From Sphagnum compactum (lineage: Eukaryota; Bryophyta; Sphagnopsida; Sphagnales): a DNA stretch of 64,000 nt. Position 1 is the stretch's first letter, and each line of letters begins with the position of its first letter. Made by a program: the position numbers and the translations under genes. Of the stretch, positions 1 to 17,257 are shown piece by piece. The stretch covers positions 1,364,001-1,428,000 of the forward strand of contig OZ234495.1 in assembly GCA_965153455.1 (NCBI GenBank). Direction: 5' to 3'. The notes beneath the pieces were generated by a model that worked only from the letters and a program-made list of their open reading frames with translations, was not told where the DNA came from and ran no database searches.

Positions 1-1199
1 TTAAATCTAAAAAAAGGGGCCAATTGAACATAGAATGTCATGCTTCCTTTGTACCTATTTGAAATCAAATGCCCAATTTCAAACCCTTCCAAATGTCATT
101 ATTCATTTTGACATTCATGTTTGATGATTTCCTTAAAACAATGCCAGTCTTATTATAAGATTCTATAAGACGATACATGTTTATAGATGGGCTTAGAAAT
201 AGTTTCTTTGGAAAAGAAAAGTCTAATAAGATTTATAAGTGATGATGAAACCCTAGCAAGCTCCATTAAACAAAGCACCCGGCAAAGGGGGAAAGGAAGA
301 ACAAAGAGAGAGGACCCAAGTCTGAGCCACACAAGCAAAACCCAAACAAGGTCACAAAGGGGCAAAGGAGCAAATAATGTTCCAGAGTCCCTGCCAGTCA
401 CAAGAAGCATGCATTATAAGTGTCTCTAGGAAATGCAAATCATTTTCAAAAAGATTTTAGGGGAAGCTCTTACAAGAGACTAACAAAAGCATGGAAACAG
501 AAACACCCTTCATGCGGACACAACATTTACAGTTTAGTAGAGAGATTCACAATTGCAGATGCAAATAATAACTGATCCTAGATTCCTATCCCTCTCCTCT
601 GCTCACATCTGTGCATCTGATCCTTGTTCAGTTAGGGTGAAAATGTCCATCCTCAATTCAGAAATCCAGGAATAGGAAAAAAATCATTAAAAGAATCAGG
701 ATCTTGTGCTCATGGTTCTTTTGTATAAAATACAGATGAAAAAGCAAACTGCTGGCTTCCAAGTACTCAAACCTTGAAGCAAGAAACCCAGTTTGCAGTG
801 AAAGATCAGATCGTGGATCAGCACAGCGGGGAGTTGATGGAAAGCTTTTTGTGACCATGATTACAGTAGCATAGCCCCTGCACGCCACAATTTCTGAAGC
901 TGTTTCCAGGAATCTCTCCTTGTCCATACCTTGTTCCCAGCCTATTAAAGATATGGAAGCAATGTTGAGAGCCCTCTGAGCCTTACAATAGCCAGAATGG
1001 ACTTCATTACCCCTGTTTCCCCCCCTCAATGAGAGACTAACTCTTTAAAGAAGGGGGAATGAGAGATGCAAGCTAGCATACCCAAAGAAAGTGGAAACAA
1101 TGGGCTGTTATTTGCTTCTGTAGCATTTTCCCATTTCTGCAGCAAAAAGCCGATTGATGATGTATGGGCTCTTTTTTATACCCAGCACCATGGAACTGT
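1..1199. other. Downstream flank of the kinesin-13 gene
   Basis: This lies 3' of the kinesin stop codon on the minus strand, so its upper part should be 3' UTR. No conserved coding segment is visible. The short open frames at 153-429 (both strands) and 658-1029 have low-complexity or unconvincing translations and overlap each other in antisense. I could not pick a convincing poly(A) signal. Confidence 0.4.
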
Positions 1200-7563
<6,364 letters not shown>

Positions 7564-8535
7564 AGGAAACAAAACTCCACGCTTTGTCAACGATCCCCTC
7601 GAGTAGTATGTCTCGCTGTCCTCTGTCTGAGACCGATTCACACAAGCTTCCTCAGCATAGCAAAAACCGTCGATACGCTAAAACAAGAGCATTGCTTCAT
7701 ATCATCGTAGTCTTCTCATCCTCGCGCAGAGGAGCAGAACATGACAATGCAGCAGCCAAGCCTATACCCAAGAAGGACGAGGCCTTTGCAGTCAAGTGGC
7801 AAACGCAGACTACCACTACTGTATTGGCCCCACAGGAAAGGGGAGAAAAAAAGGGCCGCACCTTCAAAATATTCCTGGCGTCACGGAAAACCAAAACCTC
7901 AATCCAACGCAAAGTGATCGACGACACTTCTAGTGTCTACTACGTCTCACGCCACCAAAGCAACACTCCTCAGAACACGCCAAAAACAAAAAAAAAAGGT
8001 TCGGAGATCAGTCAGGGATCACCGACGACCTCTTTTGCTTCCGAGACTCGTCAATACACTCGACATGTGCCTCGGAAAACGCAAATCCGATTTTTGAAAT
8101 TTTCTCAAAAACAGGGTTTAAGTATCACCCGCTTATTGGGGCTGGAAATGGATGCGTAACAATGTTAAACGTCGGCCCCGGCGTCGCAGAGCGCCGCTTC
8201 CGCTCGCAGCAAACGCAACACAACGTGCCGCCAGCCCCTTCCCTTCTCGAGCTACAGAGCAAAAGGAGAGAGACGACCGAGCTCGGGTACCCGGGCCGGT
8301 GTCGGCGACAGCCCCCGGAAACACACGGGCCCGGTTCCGGTCCACCCGTGGCAAAGAGCTTGGTTTACGGCCCGGGACCCGGGTCGTCGTGGGGGGGGGG
8401 GAACCGGGCTTCGTCACCGCCCCGGTTAAATACTTACTCTCGCGCGGGTTCCACAAACCTGGGCGCCGCCCGGCCCGCGCCAGGGTTTTTTTATTTACCG
8501 TTCGGCTCTTTTACAACAGGCACCCCAGTAAGTAA
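7564..8535 (-). promoter_or_regulatory. Kinesin-13 leader and GC-rich putative promoter
   Basis: Just upstream of the kinesin start are several tiny upstream ORFs on the minus strand. One is ATG at 7658 running six codons to TGA at 7638; others near 7700 are three to five codons long. About 600 bp upstream (8160-8530) the sequence becomes strongly GC-rich, with CCCGGG and GGGCCC palindromes and an uninterrupted run of about a dozen G near 8389-8400. This contrasts with the AT-rich DNA beyond 8780. The promoter assignment is inferred from position and composition. ORFs translated from this island on both strands look like composition artefacts. Confidence 0.45.
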
Positions 8536-10582
8536 TTTGAAGCCTGGGTGTTGGGACTTGGGATCTGGATTGGTCGGGACTCGGGACTCGGGAAGTAAAA
8601 GAAGTAAGAGTGTGTGATTGAGGTCCTGAATAGTTTTTGGGCCCTCGAGTTCGGGGGGACACTTTTAAAAGGTACGGGAATATTCTACATTGATTTTTCA
8701 AACCTTGGCGGTTCTGGAATCTATTTGGGTATCTCAATTTGGAATCTGGGTTTCAGGACCTGGATGGTGAATCCAATTTCTTTATTATTATTATTATTTT
8801 GTATTATAATTAATACTTACTTGAGTGTAAGGGCTTTTATTTTTATTTTATTTTTGGTGATCATTTACAAGAAGGCCTAGCCAAATTTGGCTATTGTAAA
8901 TAAATAAAACTTAAACAAACCAAATTTCACCTTATGTACACTTCCACACCCGCACACACACACAATGGGTACATGCAATGGCAATTATTAAATTTTTCTT
9001 TTAAAAAAATTGCTTAGGCCAACCAATTTTTAAGCTTACAAATGATGAATTTTCTAGACCTATCCGATGGACAAAAAATGACTTTTTTTTTTTGGTTTTT
9101 AGATAAAATCAGAGATATACAATCCAAAATGGGATTTAATGTATTCACCATGAGAAGATGACCTATTTGCTAACACAAGAATTCAACACCACACTTCCCC
9201 CAACCCCTAACCCTAACCCTAACCCTCTAACCAAAGAAAATTTCTAGCCAACTAAATCTTTACCTCTGCAAGCCAAAAGAATTTTTTAAAAAAATACTCA
9301 TAAAAAAGAAAAGAAAAGAAAAATTCAGGCCAACTCCCCCAACTCTTCTTCTCCTTCAACAAACCAAAAAAAAAAAAAAGGAAAATGCAATTTGGGGTCC
9401 ATGAGCATTACAATCATGCAAAGATGGGTAGTTGATCAACCATCTAAACAAATCCTAAAGTGATCATTGCCCTTTTGTATTCAAGGGGATGTTGGGCTTT
9501 ACACAAGCAAACACACAAAAAAACACACACACACACACACATACACACACACAAAAGCATGGATTGTTGGAGAATTTGAATTGGGTGCCAATGGCCATCA
9601 ACACACACATTCTCACTTATAAGTTAGCAACTCAACACTCAAAAATGAAGGTACCCACCACACTTATTCTTCACTTTTAATAAAATCATATAATCTTGGA
9701 ATTGAGTTTTCTTTGTTTGGTATTTTTGTCAACATATGTTTTTTATTTTTAAATTTTATTTCATCTCATCTATTTCATCCAACTATAACAAATGGTTATT
9801 TTGAAATTTTTTCAAAAGCATCATAATCTTATAGACTATTTTATGACATAATAACTTCTAGTTTAGTGGTAGAAAAACTTAAGTGTTATAGGCCAATCAA
9901 GAGGGTGAAATTTCATCGATGTTTTCAACATGAAAATGTACATGAATGTGATGTCATGGATTTTTTATTTGAAATGGACATATGTACTACTTCTTCAATT
10001 TTTAATCAACATTGAACTAACATTTCCCCATTTCATGAAGCTCCTCGACCTAACAAAGTAATTTTGGAAATTCTTTCAAAATGTGCATATGCTCATTAGT
10101 AGAAAATATATTAAGATGGTGCAAACATCAATCCAAAAGGGTTTATTTTTGTTAGGAGTTACCAATGGCCTAATAACTCTAATACACAAAAGAGGGGGTT
10201 GTAAGCAAGGTAAAAAAAAAAAAAAAACAAAAAACCAAAAGTAGTCTTTTCAAAATCTAGTTGAAAAATGAAATGATTTTTGACATGAAATTGTTTGCCA
10301 GGGTCAAACCCATCTAATTATTAGGGTTAGGAGTAAAGCCTGTTTTAGCATTCAGAATGTGTCTCAACATCTCGACCAGTGTGGTGTGGTTTAAAGAAAG
10401 AACCGGTGGGTAAGGGTCGGGGTATATGAACCTTTGATGGGTGGTTCTCCAAAATCAAAGAATTTGGCTTTGAAGGTGTAAAATGGAGGAGGGCCATGGC
10501 ATGACGTTTGTATTATTTTGATTTAAGTGTTTAGTTACAATTAGAGAGCAATATACATAATAATTGATATTTCTTCATTTGA

Positions 10583-10764
10583 TAATAAGAATCATTAATA
10601 AGTATAATTAAAAAGTATCATTAAAAAGTATGTTAATATATTAATGATTCTTATTAATATTAACCCATAAACCCTTTTTAACCCATACTCTTTCTTTTTA
10701 ATAAAGAAGAATTATTAAAAGTATGTTAGTATATTACTTTTTTTTATCATAAAGAGTATGGGTT
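10583..10764. repeat. AT-rich inverted-repeat cluster (possible MITE remnant)
   Basis: Two nested foldbacks can be read directly. An 18-base arm at 10583-10600 (TAATAAGAATCATTAATA) is perfectly inverted at 10639-10656. A 14-base arm at 10680-10693 (AACCCATACTCTTT) is perfectly inverted at 10751-10764. The surroundings are full of related AT-rich words (AAAAAGTAT, TTAATATTAA). A decayed miniature inverted-repeat element is one explanation, but no target-site duplication was established. Confidence 0.5.
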
Positions 10765-11300
10765 ACTTTTTAATATTAAAAAGTATCTTAAGAAGGCAAA
10801 AGAAGAATTATGGGAACTCAAATATTTCACCATGCAAAAACATAATCTTCCAAAAATCCTCTAAAAGAAAGAAACCAAAATCCTTCAAGATATCATAACT
10901 CTATAACTAATCTCAAGTTTCAACACAAGCCAAAATATCATCTTTCAAAAATCTACATATAAAAATAGACCTATTATTACCTAGAGGCCAAAATCCCTTA
11001 AGCTACTATACTCTATAATGAATCTAAACACAATATCCTTGCCTACTACCAAGGCAAGGCCGATAAAAGAACCCCCCAAAATGATCGAAATTCGTCCAGC
11101 TCAATGCCCTCTACCCCATGCAAAGCAACCTTCTTTCTCTTATGTAGCTTTTCAATTTAAAGTTGAATGTTTCCAATTGTTGTTTTTGGGAGAATGTTAA
11201 AAACCCAACAATCCCACTAGTTACATAGGCAAAGGAATGGTTAACAAAATGAATGAATGGTTAACAACCTCAAAGTTTTGAATTGTCTCTTACCTCGAAT

Positions 11301-11418
11301 ACAAAGGAGGAGAGTTTTTTTTGCTTCAATAATAAGATATTCCCAATCTAATTGTTACCACAAAGGAGGAGAGTTTTTTTTCTTCAATAATAAGATATTC
11401 CCAATCTAACTTTTACCA
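11301..11418. repeat. 59-bp tandem duplication, two copies
   Basis: The block starting ACAAAGGAGGAGAG and running through TTCAATAATAAGATATTCCC is repeated after 59 bp with only a few differences (starts at 11301 and 11360). Confidence 0.85.
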
Positions 11419-11699
11419 CTATCATTCTTTACCTCATCATAGATACATGAATGAAACTCTATGAACCATATTGAACTTTCAAGCAATACACCTTCATTGC
11501 TCGCAATCTCTACTTCTAAGCAAGGAGTGACATTTTATGATGTAATATTGGATGAGATAAATATTGATGATGATGCTTCAATGTCATTATTGTTATTATT
11601 ATTATTATTTTGGCACAAATGAAAGAATTCATTGTGAAGAGAAAAGGAAAAAATGAACCCCCAACACATGAGGGAGTGCCATCACATGTTCAAGCCACC

Positions 11700-12505
11700 C
11701 AATCAACTAATAAACCTTTACAAGGTCCATCATGGTGCCATTTAACAAACATGCCAAACTTGGCACAAATAACCTATTGTCTATCACAACTTTTGTCAAA
11801 TATATCAAGAATTTCCTATTTTCAGTAAGCGAGAGTTTTATTGACCTTAGGCACATGGTCATGGAGCTTTGCCATGGTTGACTAAGGCTTCCCAAATAGT
11901 TCCAACTTTCATTATTGAAGACCAATTCATTCCATTTAATCCAGATGGTCCATATTACAATGCCTCTAAGTAGCAACCATAATTCTTCAACCACTTAAAC
12001 ATGTCTTGGGACTTTGGCATCAAAGATGCAATGTTTCCATTGATTAGAGTTGTTTGTCATGTTAGCCTAGGACCATGCACTATGCATTACATAATTTCCC
12101 TTGCAAAGTCCCACACTTGCAAAATATGCATTCACTCTCAAAACTTTGCATAACTTTGGTTGATCGAGGTGTTCACCTTTGCTCACCACTTGTTCATTGC
12201 AATTACCTTGTTCCAAATTGCCCATATGAATCCCACCTCCTTTTTGCATTGTCGTTTATTCTAGGTGTTGGATAACCTCAACTTGAAGTTGGGAGGGAAA
12301 TATTTAATGAACCTAATGTAGGAGTAGTTTGACACACCAAAGAAGGGAGCTTGACACACCAAAGAAAGGAAGAATGTGATGCCCTCATATAGACCAATCC
12401 ATTTCCCAATTGAACATCCCCCATCATGAGATTCAAGAGCCTACCCCACTTCTCTTCTAGTTTGGTGACAATTTTCCCATACCTTGATTGCTCTTCTGAT
12501 AACAC
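11700..12505 (-). mobile_element. Decayed LINE 3' end (reverse-transcriptase tail region)
   Basis: On the minus strand a frame at about 11994-11707 reads WLLLRGIVIWTIWIKWNELV, which resembles the conserved tail after the reverse-transcriptase zinc-binding region in plant LINEs (pattern LLRG-x-x-LWTIW-x-x-RN). Upstream on the same strand are short frames (12249-12067 and 12505-12278) with stops and shifts between them. This is consistent with a degenerate non-LTR element. The assignment rests on one recalled motif, so it is tentative. The sequence differs from the better-preserved LINE at 49.4-53.8 kb. Confidence 0.4.
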
Positions 12506-12922
12506 TATGGGCTATTACTAACCTTACAAGTTGATTGGTGTCAAAATGATGATCTCTCCTTTCTTTTTTGTTGAATGAAGTTTTGGTTCATGGTGGTGGC
12601 GGCAATTGACATCTTGGAAACAAGTGCCTCATGATAAAAAAATTAAGTTATTACAACCTAAAAGAATCAATGATTCCAAAATGTGCTCCATGCATGCAAG
12701 CCATGGTGCTCACACTTAGCACTATCACATGATTCATCATCAATCATTCAAGGTTTTGTAGTTTAGGAAGAGCAATGAAAGCACACTTATGTAAGAACTA
12801 AATGTAGCTTATATTGGGTTGATTCCATAGACGTGTGAAATGTAGGCAACAACCAACCAACCAACCACCCACCTAACAAGTCTTTATTTTTGTTGAATCT
12901 TCTAGTTCAAAGGCTTTTCTGT

Positions 12923-13040
12923 GTAGGAGAAGGGCCTGAGTACAGGACCTTTCGTGATTTGAGATGTGTGCCCCAGGCTGGTAGGCTGAGGGAACAAGTT
13001 GAAAATCACAGAAGGGCCTCTACTCAGGTCCTTTTCCTCC
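12923..13040 (+). ncRNA. Imperfect foldback resembling a MIRNA precursor (candidate)
   Basis: The left arm at 12923-12961 is the near-exact inverse of 13002-13040: 31 of 39 positions are complementary, and three mismatches become G:U pairs in RNA, so 34 of 39 can pair with no bulge. The loop is about 40 nt (12962-13001). The core of the left arm is AGGGCCTGAGTACAGGACCT, and the right arm contains GAAGGGCCTCTACTCAGGTC. Stem length, continuity and loop size suit a plant MIRNA hairpin. A foldback transposon fragment would look the same. I recognise no known miRNA in either arm, and the transcribed strand is unknown. Confidence 0.35.
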
Positions 13041-14239
13041 GGAAAGCAGAGCTGGGACTTTTTCACTTTTTTGAAATAGTGACAGGCTGGTTGGTACCCT
13101 CTGCTGGTCAGAAGATCCCAGTACAACCTGGCTGAAATAGTGGCTTGTTGACAACAGGTTTCTTCAGGCAGGTAAGGGAGCTAAAAATACAAAGGAAAAA
13201 TCCAAGAGTGCTTTACAGTTTCAAAACAATGCAAGTCAAAATTTTCCAAAGGTGACCTTTGATTGCTGTGTGAGTACACACTACACACCTGTTCTTTAAC
13301 AACAATGAATATGCATATTCCTCAAATGTGTTTGTACAAAAAAACCACCTCAGATTACAATTTACCTTCAAGTCCATATTAGGTCCAACCCACACAGTAC
13401 AACACTCAATCTGCATCATAAAATTCTTAACATGATAAACAGGTGATGCGAAGATTTCACCTCAAAATATGCAAACAGCAACTCAAAGCAAGGAGCATAT
13501 CTCATTTGCAATGTTTGGTACACGGATGATTGAGGATCGATTCTCTTGAGCTTTTTACGTTTGTCCTTATTCTTATGCTTGGAGCCCCCATGATTGGTAG
13601 AGAGGGATCATGAATACCCAATGCTTGAAAACTCTTTCTCACCAAGTCTAATCTATACGAGGAATAATAATCCAACCACATATCAATTATTTTACAAGAA
13701 ATTGAGAAACCAAACTACTTGCAAGAAATTGCCACACTCTGTCAGGATCACATTTTCCAAGTTCCAAAGTTTAAATGAAAAAGATTCAAATCTTCAAGCA
13801 CAGAGATACGCAGCTCATTCTGTCAAACAGTTCTCGTTGTCAAGGTTTAGAAAAACCTAATTTCTTATGTTCTGTTTGTTGTGTTTTTGCAGTGGATTTC
13901 AAACCTATCTCAAGCTTCCTGTAGTCACAAGCAGATTTACACGAAATTGCATGAAATCACAAAATCCAAGCACAAAATTACACTCTCATCCGTCCTCAGA
14001 TTCCTGTTTCAATTAGTTGGACAAAGTGTGGGACACATGGTTTATCAGAGGTTCACAATTTCTCACAGTACCTCATAGGTATTATATGTTTGCACCGGTT
14101 TCTTGCTCATTGTAAGTTCAGATTGACCACCATCCTGCTACAACGCTCACCCAGCCCTAAGCAAACTGTTCTCAATCCTTGATTGCATGCTAGAGCATTA
14201 CCAAATTTGAACACCATACCTGGCAGATAATTAAGTGTA

Positions 14240-14408
14240 GGGTAATACCCTCAGATGAGAGCATTATCGGAAGGAGGGCCCACATGAGGCGATGGCCTAG
14301 TCCTGACCCAATTCTGGTAATGCCCTCATCTGATGGCATTACCCACACAGAGATGCCTAGCTTTGGTCTGATTCCTGTAATGCCCTCATCTCATCCAAGG
14401 GCATTACC
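14240..14408. repeat. Hairpin-forming direct repeat, three copies
   Basis: Three spaced copies of a GTAATGCCCTCATCTGATGG-like block occur at about 14240, 14316 and 14376. The last two copies start 60 bp apart. Each copy is itself an inverted repeat (GTAATGCC facing GGCATTAC, with a 10-bp stem in the third copy), so each can form a small hairpin. Confidence 0.75.
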
Positions 14409-14473
14409 CCACAGAAAGATGCTGCAAATTTTCTTCTTCCTTCTATGGCCAAGATCTGCAAAAAATGGAAGAA

Positions 14474-14600
14474 CCCACTCCAAGAACAACGGAAGAGCCT
14501 GCTCAGAATATAGAAGATCCCACTCCAAGAACAGCAGAAAGAACATGGAAGATCCCACTCCAAGAACAACAGAAGAGCCTGCTCAGAATATGGAAGATCC
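14474..14600. repeat. Nested tandem repeat (CCCACTCCAAGAACA units)
   Basis: CCCACTCCAAGAACA recurs at about 14474, 14515 and 14554, and GAAGAGCCTGCTCAGAATAT occurs twice about 80 bp apart. The array accounts for the apparent ORF crossing it. Confidence 0.75.
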
Positions 14601-15199
14601 CACCATCATGGAATGGATGAACCCACTTCAAGAACAAAATAGCACCCTTCTAAACACAATGTCATTTCCATATATCTCATTCTCTTTTGCTCTAGAAAGA
14701 GCAACCATGTGGAAGCCTTAAAATGATGACATGGGTGTTCTTCAAAGAGAATTTGTTGTAATCTCCGATCCTCAAAGACCATGTCACATTGATCTCGCTT
14801 TCTCTCTCCTCAGAAATCTATCAAACTTTTGGGTGGGGGGCGGGGGGGGGGGAGGGTGGTGTAAAGAAATATGCCAGATTGAAACATGACTGGAGTTCTT
14901 ACAGTTCGAAAAACACAAAGTAATAAGGATGATGATGAGCTTGTTTTGAGTCTTACCTCTACATGTTTGGTTGTGGGAGAAGGAAAGGAAGTTCACAGAA
15001 GAAGAAGAGGAGCTGCTGAAAATCTCCTGCAAAAAACCAAAAGGACTTTGTGAGAATTAGCTCTCACAATTTTGGCAAAAATATTTATCACTATCAAACT
15101 GCTCCAGAAACCATATTGAGTTGTAGAGCTAGAGGATGAGGAGAGAAGACAAAGAAACAAGACAAAGACAGCTGCTGCACGCAGAGATGAGAGAAGAGT

Positions 15200-15752
15200 A
15201 GGAAGTCTTCGGAACCTACCTACTTACGTCCCTCTCCCGTCAGCAGAAATCTCTCAAGAGATGATAATGATGATGATGATGCTAAGTCTCTTCTGGCACG
15301 CCGGCAAAGACCTATGCTTGCACTTGGCAAAAGCTGGATTCGCAAAAAAAATCTCCGAGGTGTCAGCTGTAAATAGGCTGCTCTCCTCAACGGGCCACTC
15401 AGCGCCGCCACGTTCGCTCGCTCGTTCTACTGCGTCGTTCCAAATCCGCCGCACACGTGCACCCCGCACAACAAAGCTTTGTGTCCGTCCCACACTGCCA
15501 GGCACTCGATATTCTTCATTCTTCGGTTCGATCGATATTGTAATCCTTTTGCAGCAAGTTGCAAGGACATCGCAATCCGGCACAGAAGAAGAGGAAGTAA
15601 TATCGCGAAGCACATCGGAATCCGACACATAAGAAAGCCATATCGCGGTAAGCCATCTTCGTCATGTCCTTTCTCCCTCTCCCGCCTCCCTAGGCCGACG
15701 CAGAGAGGAGTAGACGTTGGTGGATTCTTCTTATGTTTTTTTTTCCCCTTTG

Positions 15753-15791
<39 letters not shown>

Positions 15792-16256
15792 CGAGATATT
15801 GAATGCTTGATTGGCCATTTTGAGCTTATTGCTCTCCCCCCTCTTTAAGCTTCTGTAGGCCTATCTATCCATTCCTGTGGAATGCTTTATCACAAGGTTA
15901 TGTAAAAGGCTATGTCCATGTGCAAGTTTCTTCTACACCTCTTCTTGCTCTTCTTGGAATAAAGCTTTGTGTGTATGTGTGTGTGTGTGATTAGGGTGTT
16001 CCTTTGCAACATGATCCTGTTTTCATTAGACCTTGATTTGCACTTTGGAGTTCTGCAGATTTTTTGGTCTGCAAAGAATGTGGCTAAAGGAATATGTGTC
16101 ATTTGTAAGCTTGGACTGAGATATTCTGCTTCAAAGTTTCAATTATGTTTTTTATGATTTGCCAGCAGCAAGCAGGCAGAGGTTGTGCAATTATAGTAAT
16201 AGCAAGGACGGCAGAGGTTGTGGAATTGTAGTAGTACCAGCAAGGAGCTTTTGGCG
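15200..16256 (+). promoter_or_regulatory. GC-rich promoter and leader (probable 5'-UTR intron) of the 16.3-kb gene
   Basis: From about 15210 to 15650 the composition shifts to GC- and CpG-rich (GCGCCGCCACGTTCGCTCG), as expected of a plant promoter and first exon in AT-rich surroundings. A GT-type donor context (ATATCGCG followed by GTAAGC near 15645) suggests a 5'-UTR intron ending shortly before the ATG at 16257. The putative intron contains a (GA)n run at about 15761-15789 and a GT-rich run near 15969-15989. The boundaries are inferred. Confidence 0.45.
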
Positions 16257-17257
16257 ATGGAGTATCAAAGCAATGTTGAGTATGCATCATGCTTCCCACC
16301 AAGGTTGGAAGATGCAGGCCTTGAAGACTGTGCACTACCTCTTGAAAAAATTCAGGTGTGGCTTGTTGGCTTTTACCTTTGAATTGTGCTAGTAAAGTTT
16401 ATATCAGTTGGGAGTCACTTGGCTCAGAAAAGTTTTCTCAAGGCTCATGACTGTAGCCTGTGGTACATGTGTGCTTGCCAAGATCAAATGGCCTACTAAA
16501 ATTGAAAGCTATAACATTGATGATCTGCCTGTTTTGCTGTTTCTCATTTTATCATCTGCTGACCAAAGGTTTGGTGTGGTTTCCAGGAGGCATTTAGATT
16601 GGCAGCTGAAAAAATGCACACTGCAGCAGAGTCTGTTGTGGAAGTTCTACGAGTGCAGGGTATCAAAGAGAATGATGATGGAATTTGTGTTCCGGACCCC
16701 AAAGGAGCGAATGGACAATGGGGAGATTCTCTTGTTGACGACAGGGATGGAATTCGTGGACCAGTATGTACCCCTGCCTGGGCATGATGTTCTTCAGTAG
16801 GGGTCCTGCTTGAGATGATAGCTCATCATTATAGGGTTTCAATCTAGCAGTGTTTTCTTTACAAGATAGTTGTGCACATTATGATTGCAATGTGGAATGA
16901 CCTGTATTTGGTATGTAGCCCATGGTTTGAGGTCATCTCCTCCACTTGAAGTATGACACAGATCTGACAATTTATTTTTTTTGGCTGCAGGGTGATAGCT
17001 GTGTAGACACACATACAGGTGGGATATTAGTAGAAGGAAAAGATGCAGTAGTTGATTCTGGCATAGAGGGAAAGGAGGATAAGTTGGTTGGTGGAATAGG
17101 AGATGTGGGGCCAAAGCTTGGAGAAGGGGGATGCATTGCTGGTGATTTAGGTGGCCTTGGGGGAGTACCGGGAGTCATTAGCTCTCCAGAAAGGAAGACT
17201 CATGATGATGATGATGATGAGCCCAAAGGTCCCACTCTTGCAGGTGTTACCTTGTGA
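16257..17257 (+). CDS. Small acidic plant protein of unknown function, three exons
   Basis: Exons 16257-16355, 16587-16763 and 16991-17257 join in phase 0 across GT-AG introns and give 180 aa. Exon 1 encodes a motif, PRLEDAGLEDCALPLEKI, followed across the junction by EAFRLAAEKMHTAAESVVEV. I recall this Leu-Glu-Asp-Cys-Ala-Leu plus helix pattern from plant proteins of unknown function, but cannot name a family. The rest is Gly/Asp/Val-rich and low complexity, with a DDDDDE run and a PKGPTLAG ending. No membrane segment or catalytic motif is visible. An alternative last exon is possible: a donor inside the PTLAG codons could join in frame to about 19225-19290, adding a basic tail (GKGNKKGKESS). 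I prefer the simple ending because the recalled relatives also end in a KPTL-type motif. Confidence 0.6.

Larger units (their letters stand above)
8536..11699. other. AT-rich intergenic spacer with simple repeats
   Basis: No gene is visible. The stretch holds a CA-rich microsatellite at about 9519-9553, a short run of CCCTAA units at about 9200-9228, poly(A) runs, an AT-rich inverted-repeat cluster (10583-10764) and a tandem duplication (11301-11418), the last two listed separately. Confidence 0.6.
13041..15199. other. Non-coding stretch with repeat clusters
   Basis: No conserved coding exon is visible. Two repeat clusters (14240-14408 and 14474-14600) are listed separately. The 145-codon frame at 14284-14721 arises mainly from those repeats. 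A G-rich tract lies at about 14835-14853. On the minus strand, GAA/GAG-type repeats near 14998-15016 give a poly-serine frame that I do not trust. Confidence 0.5.

Noticed and set aside
8133-8617. Overlapping ORFs on both strands of the GC-rich island
   Set aside because: High GC removes stop codons by chance. The translations are Arg/Gly/Pro-rich and mutually overlapping, with no conserved motif.
9189-9235. CCCTAA repeats suggesting an interstitial telomere
   Set aside because: Only about three to four units. The plant telomere repeat is usually CCCTAAA, so this is more likely a simple repeat.
14284-14721. 145-codon ORF
   Set aside because: It is produced by two tandem-repeat clusters, has no recognisable domain and no supporting promoter or splice structure.
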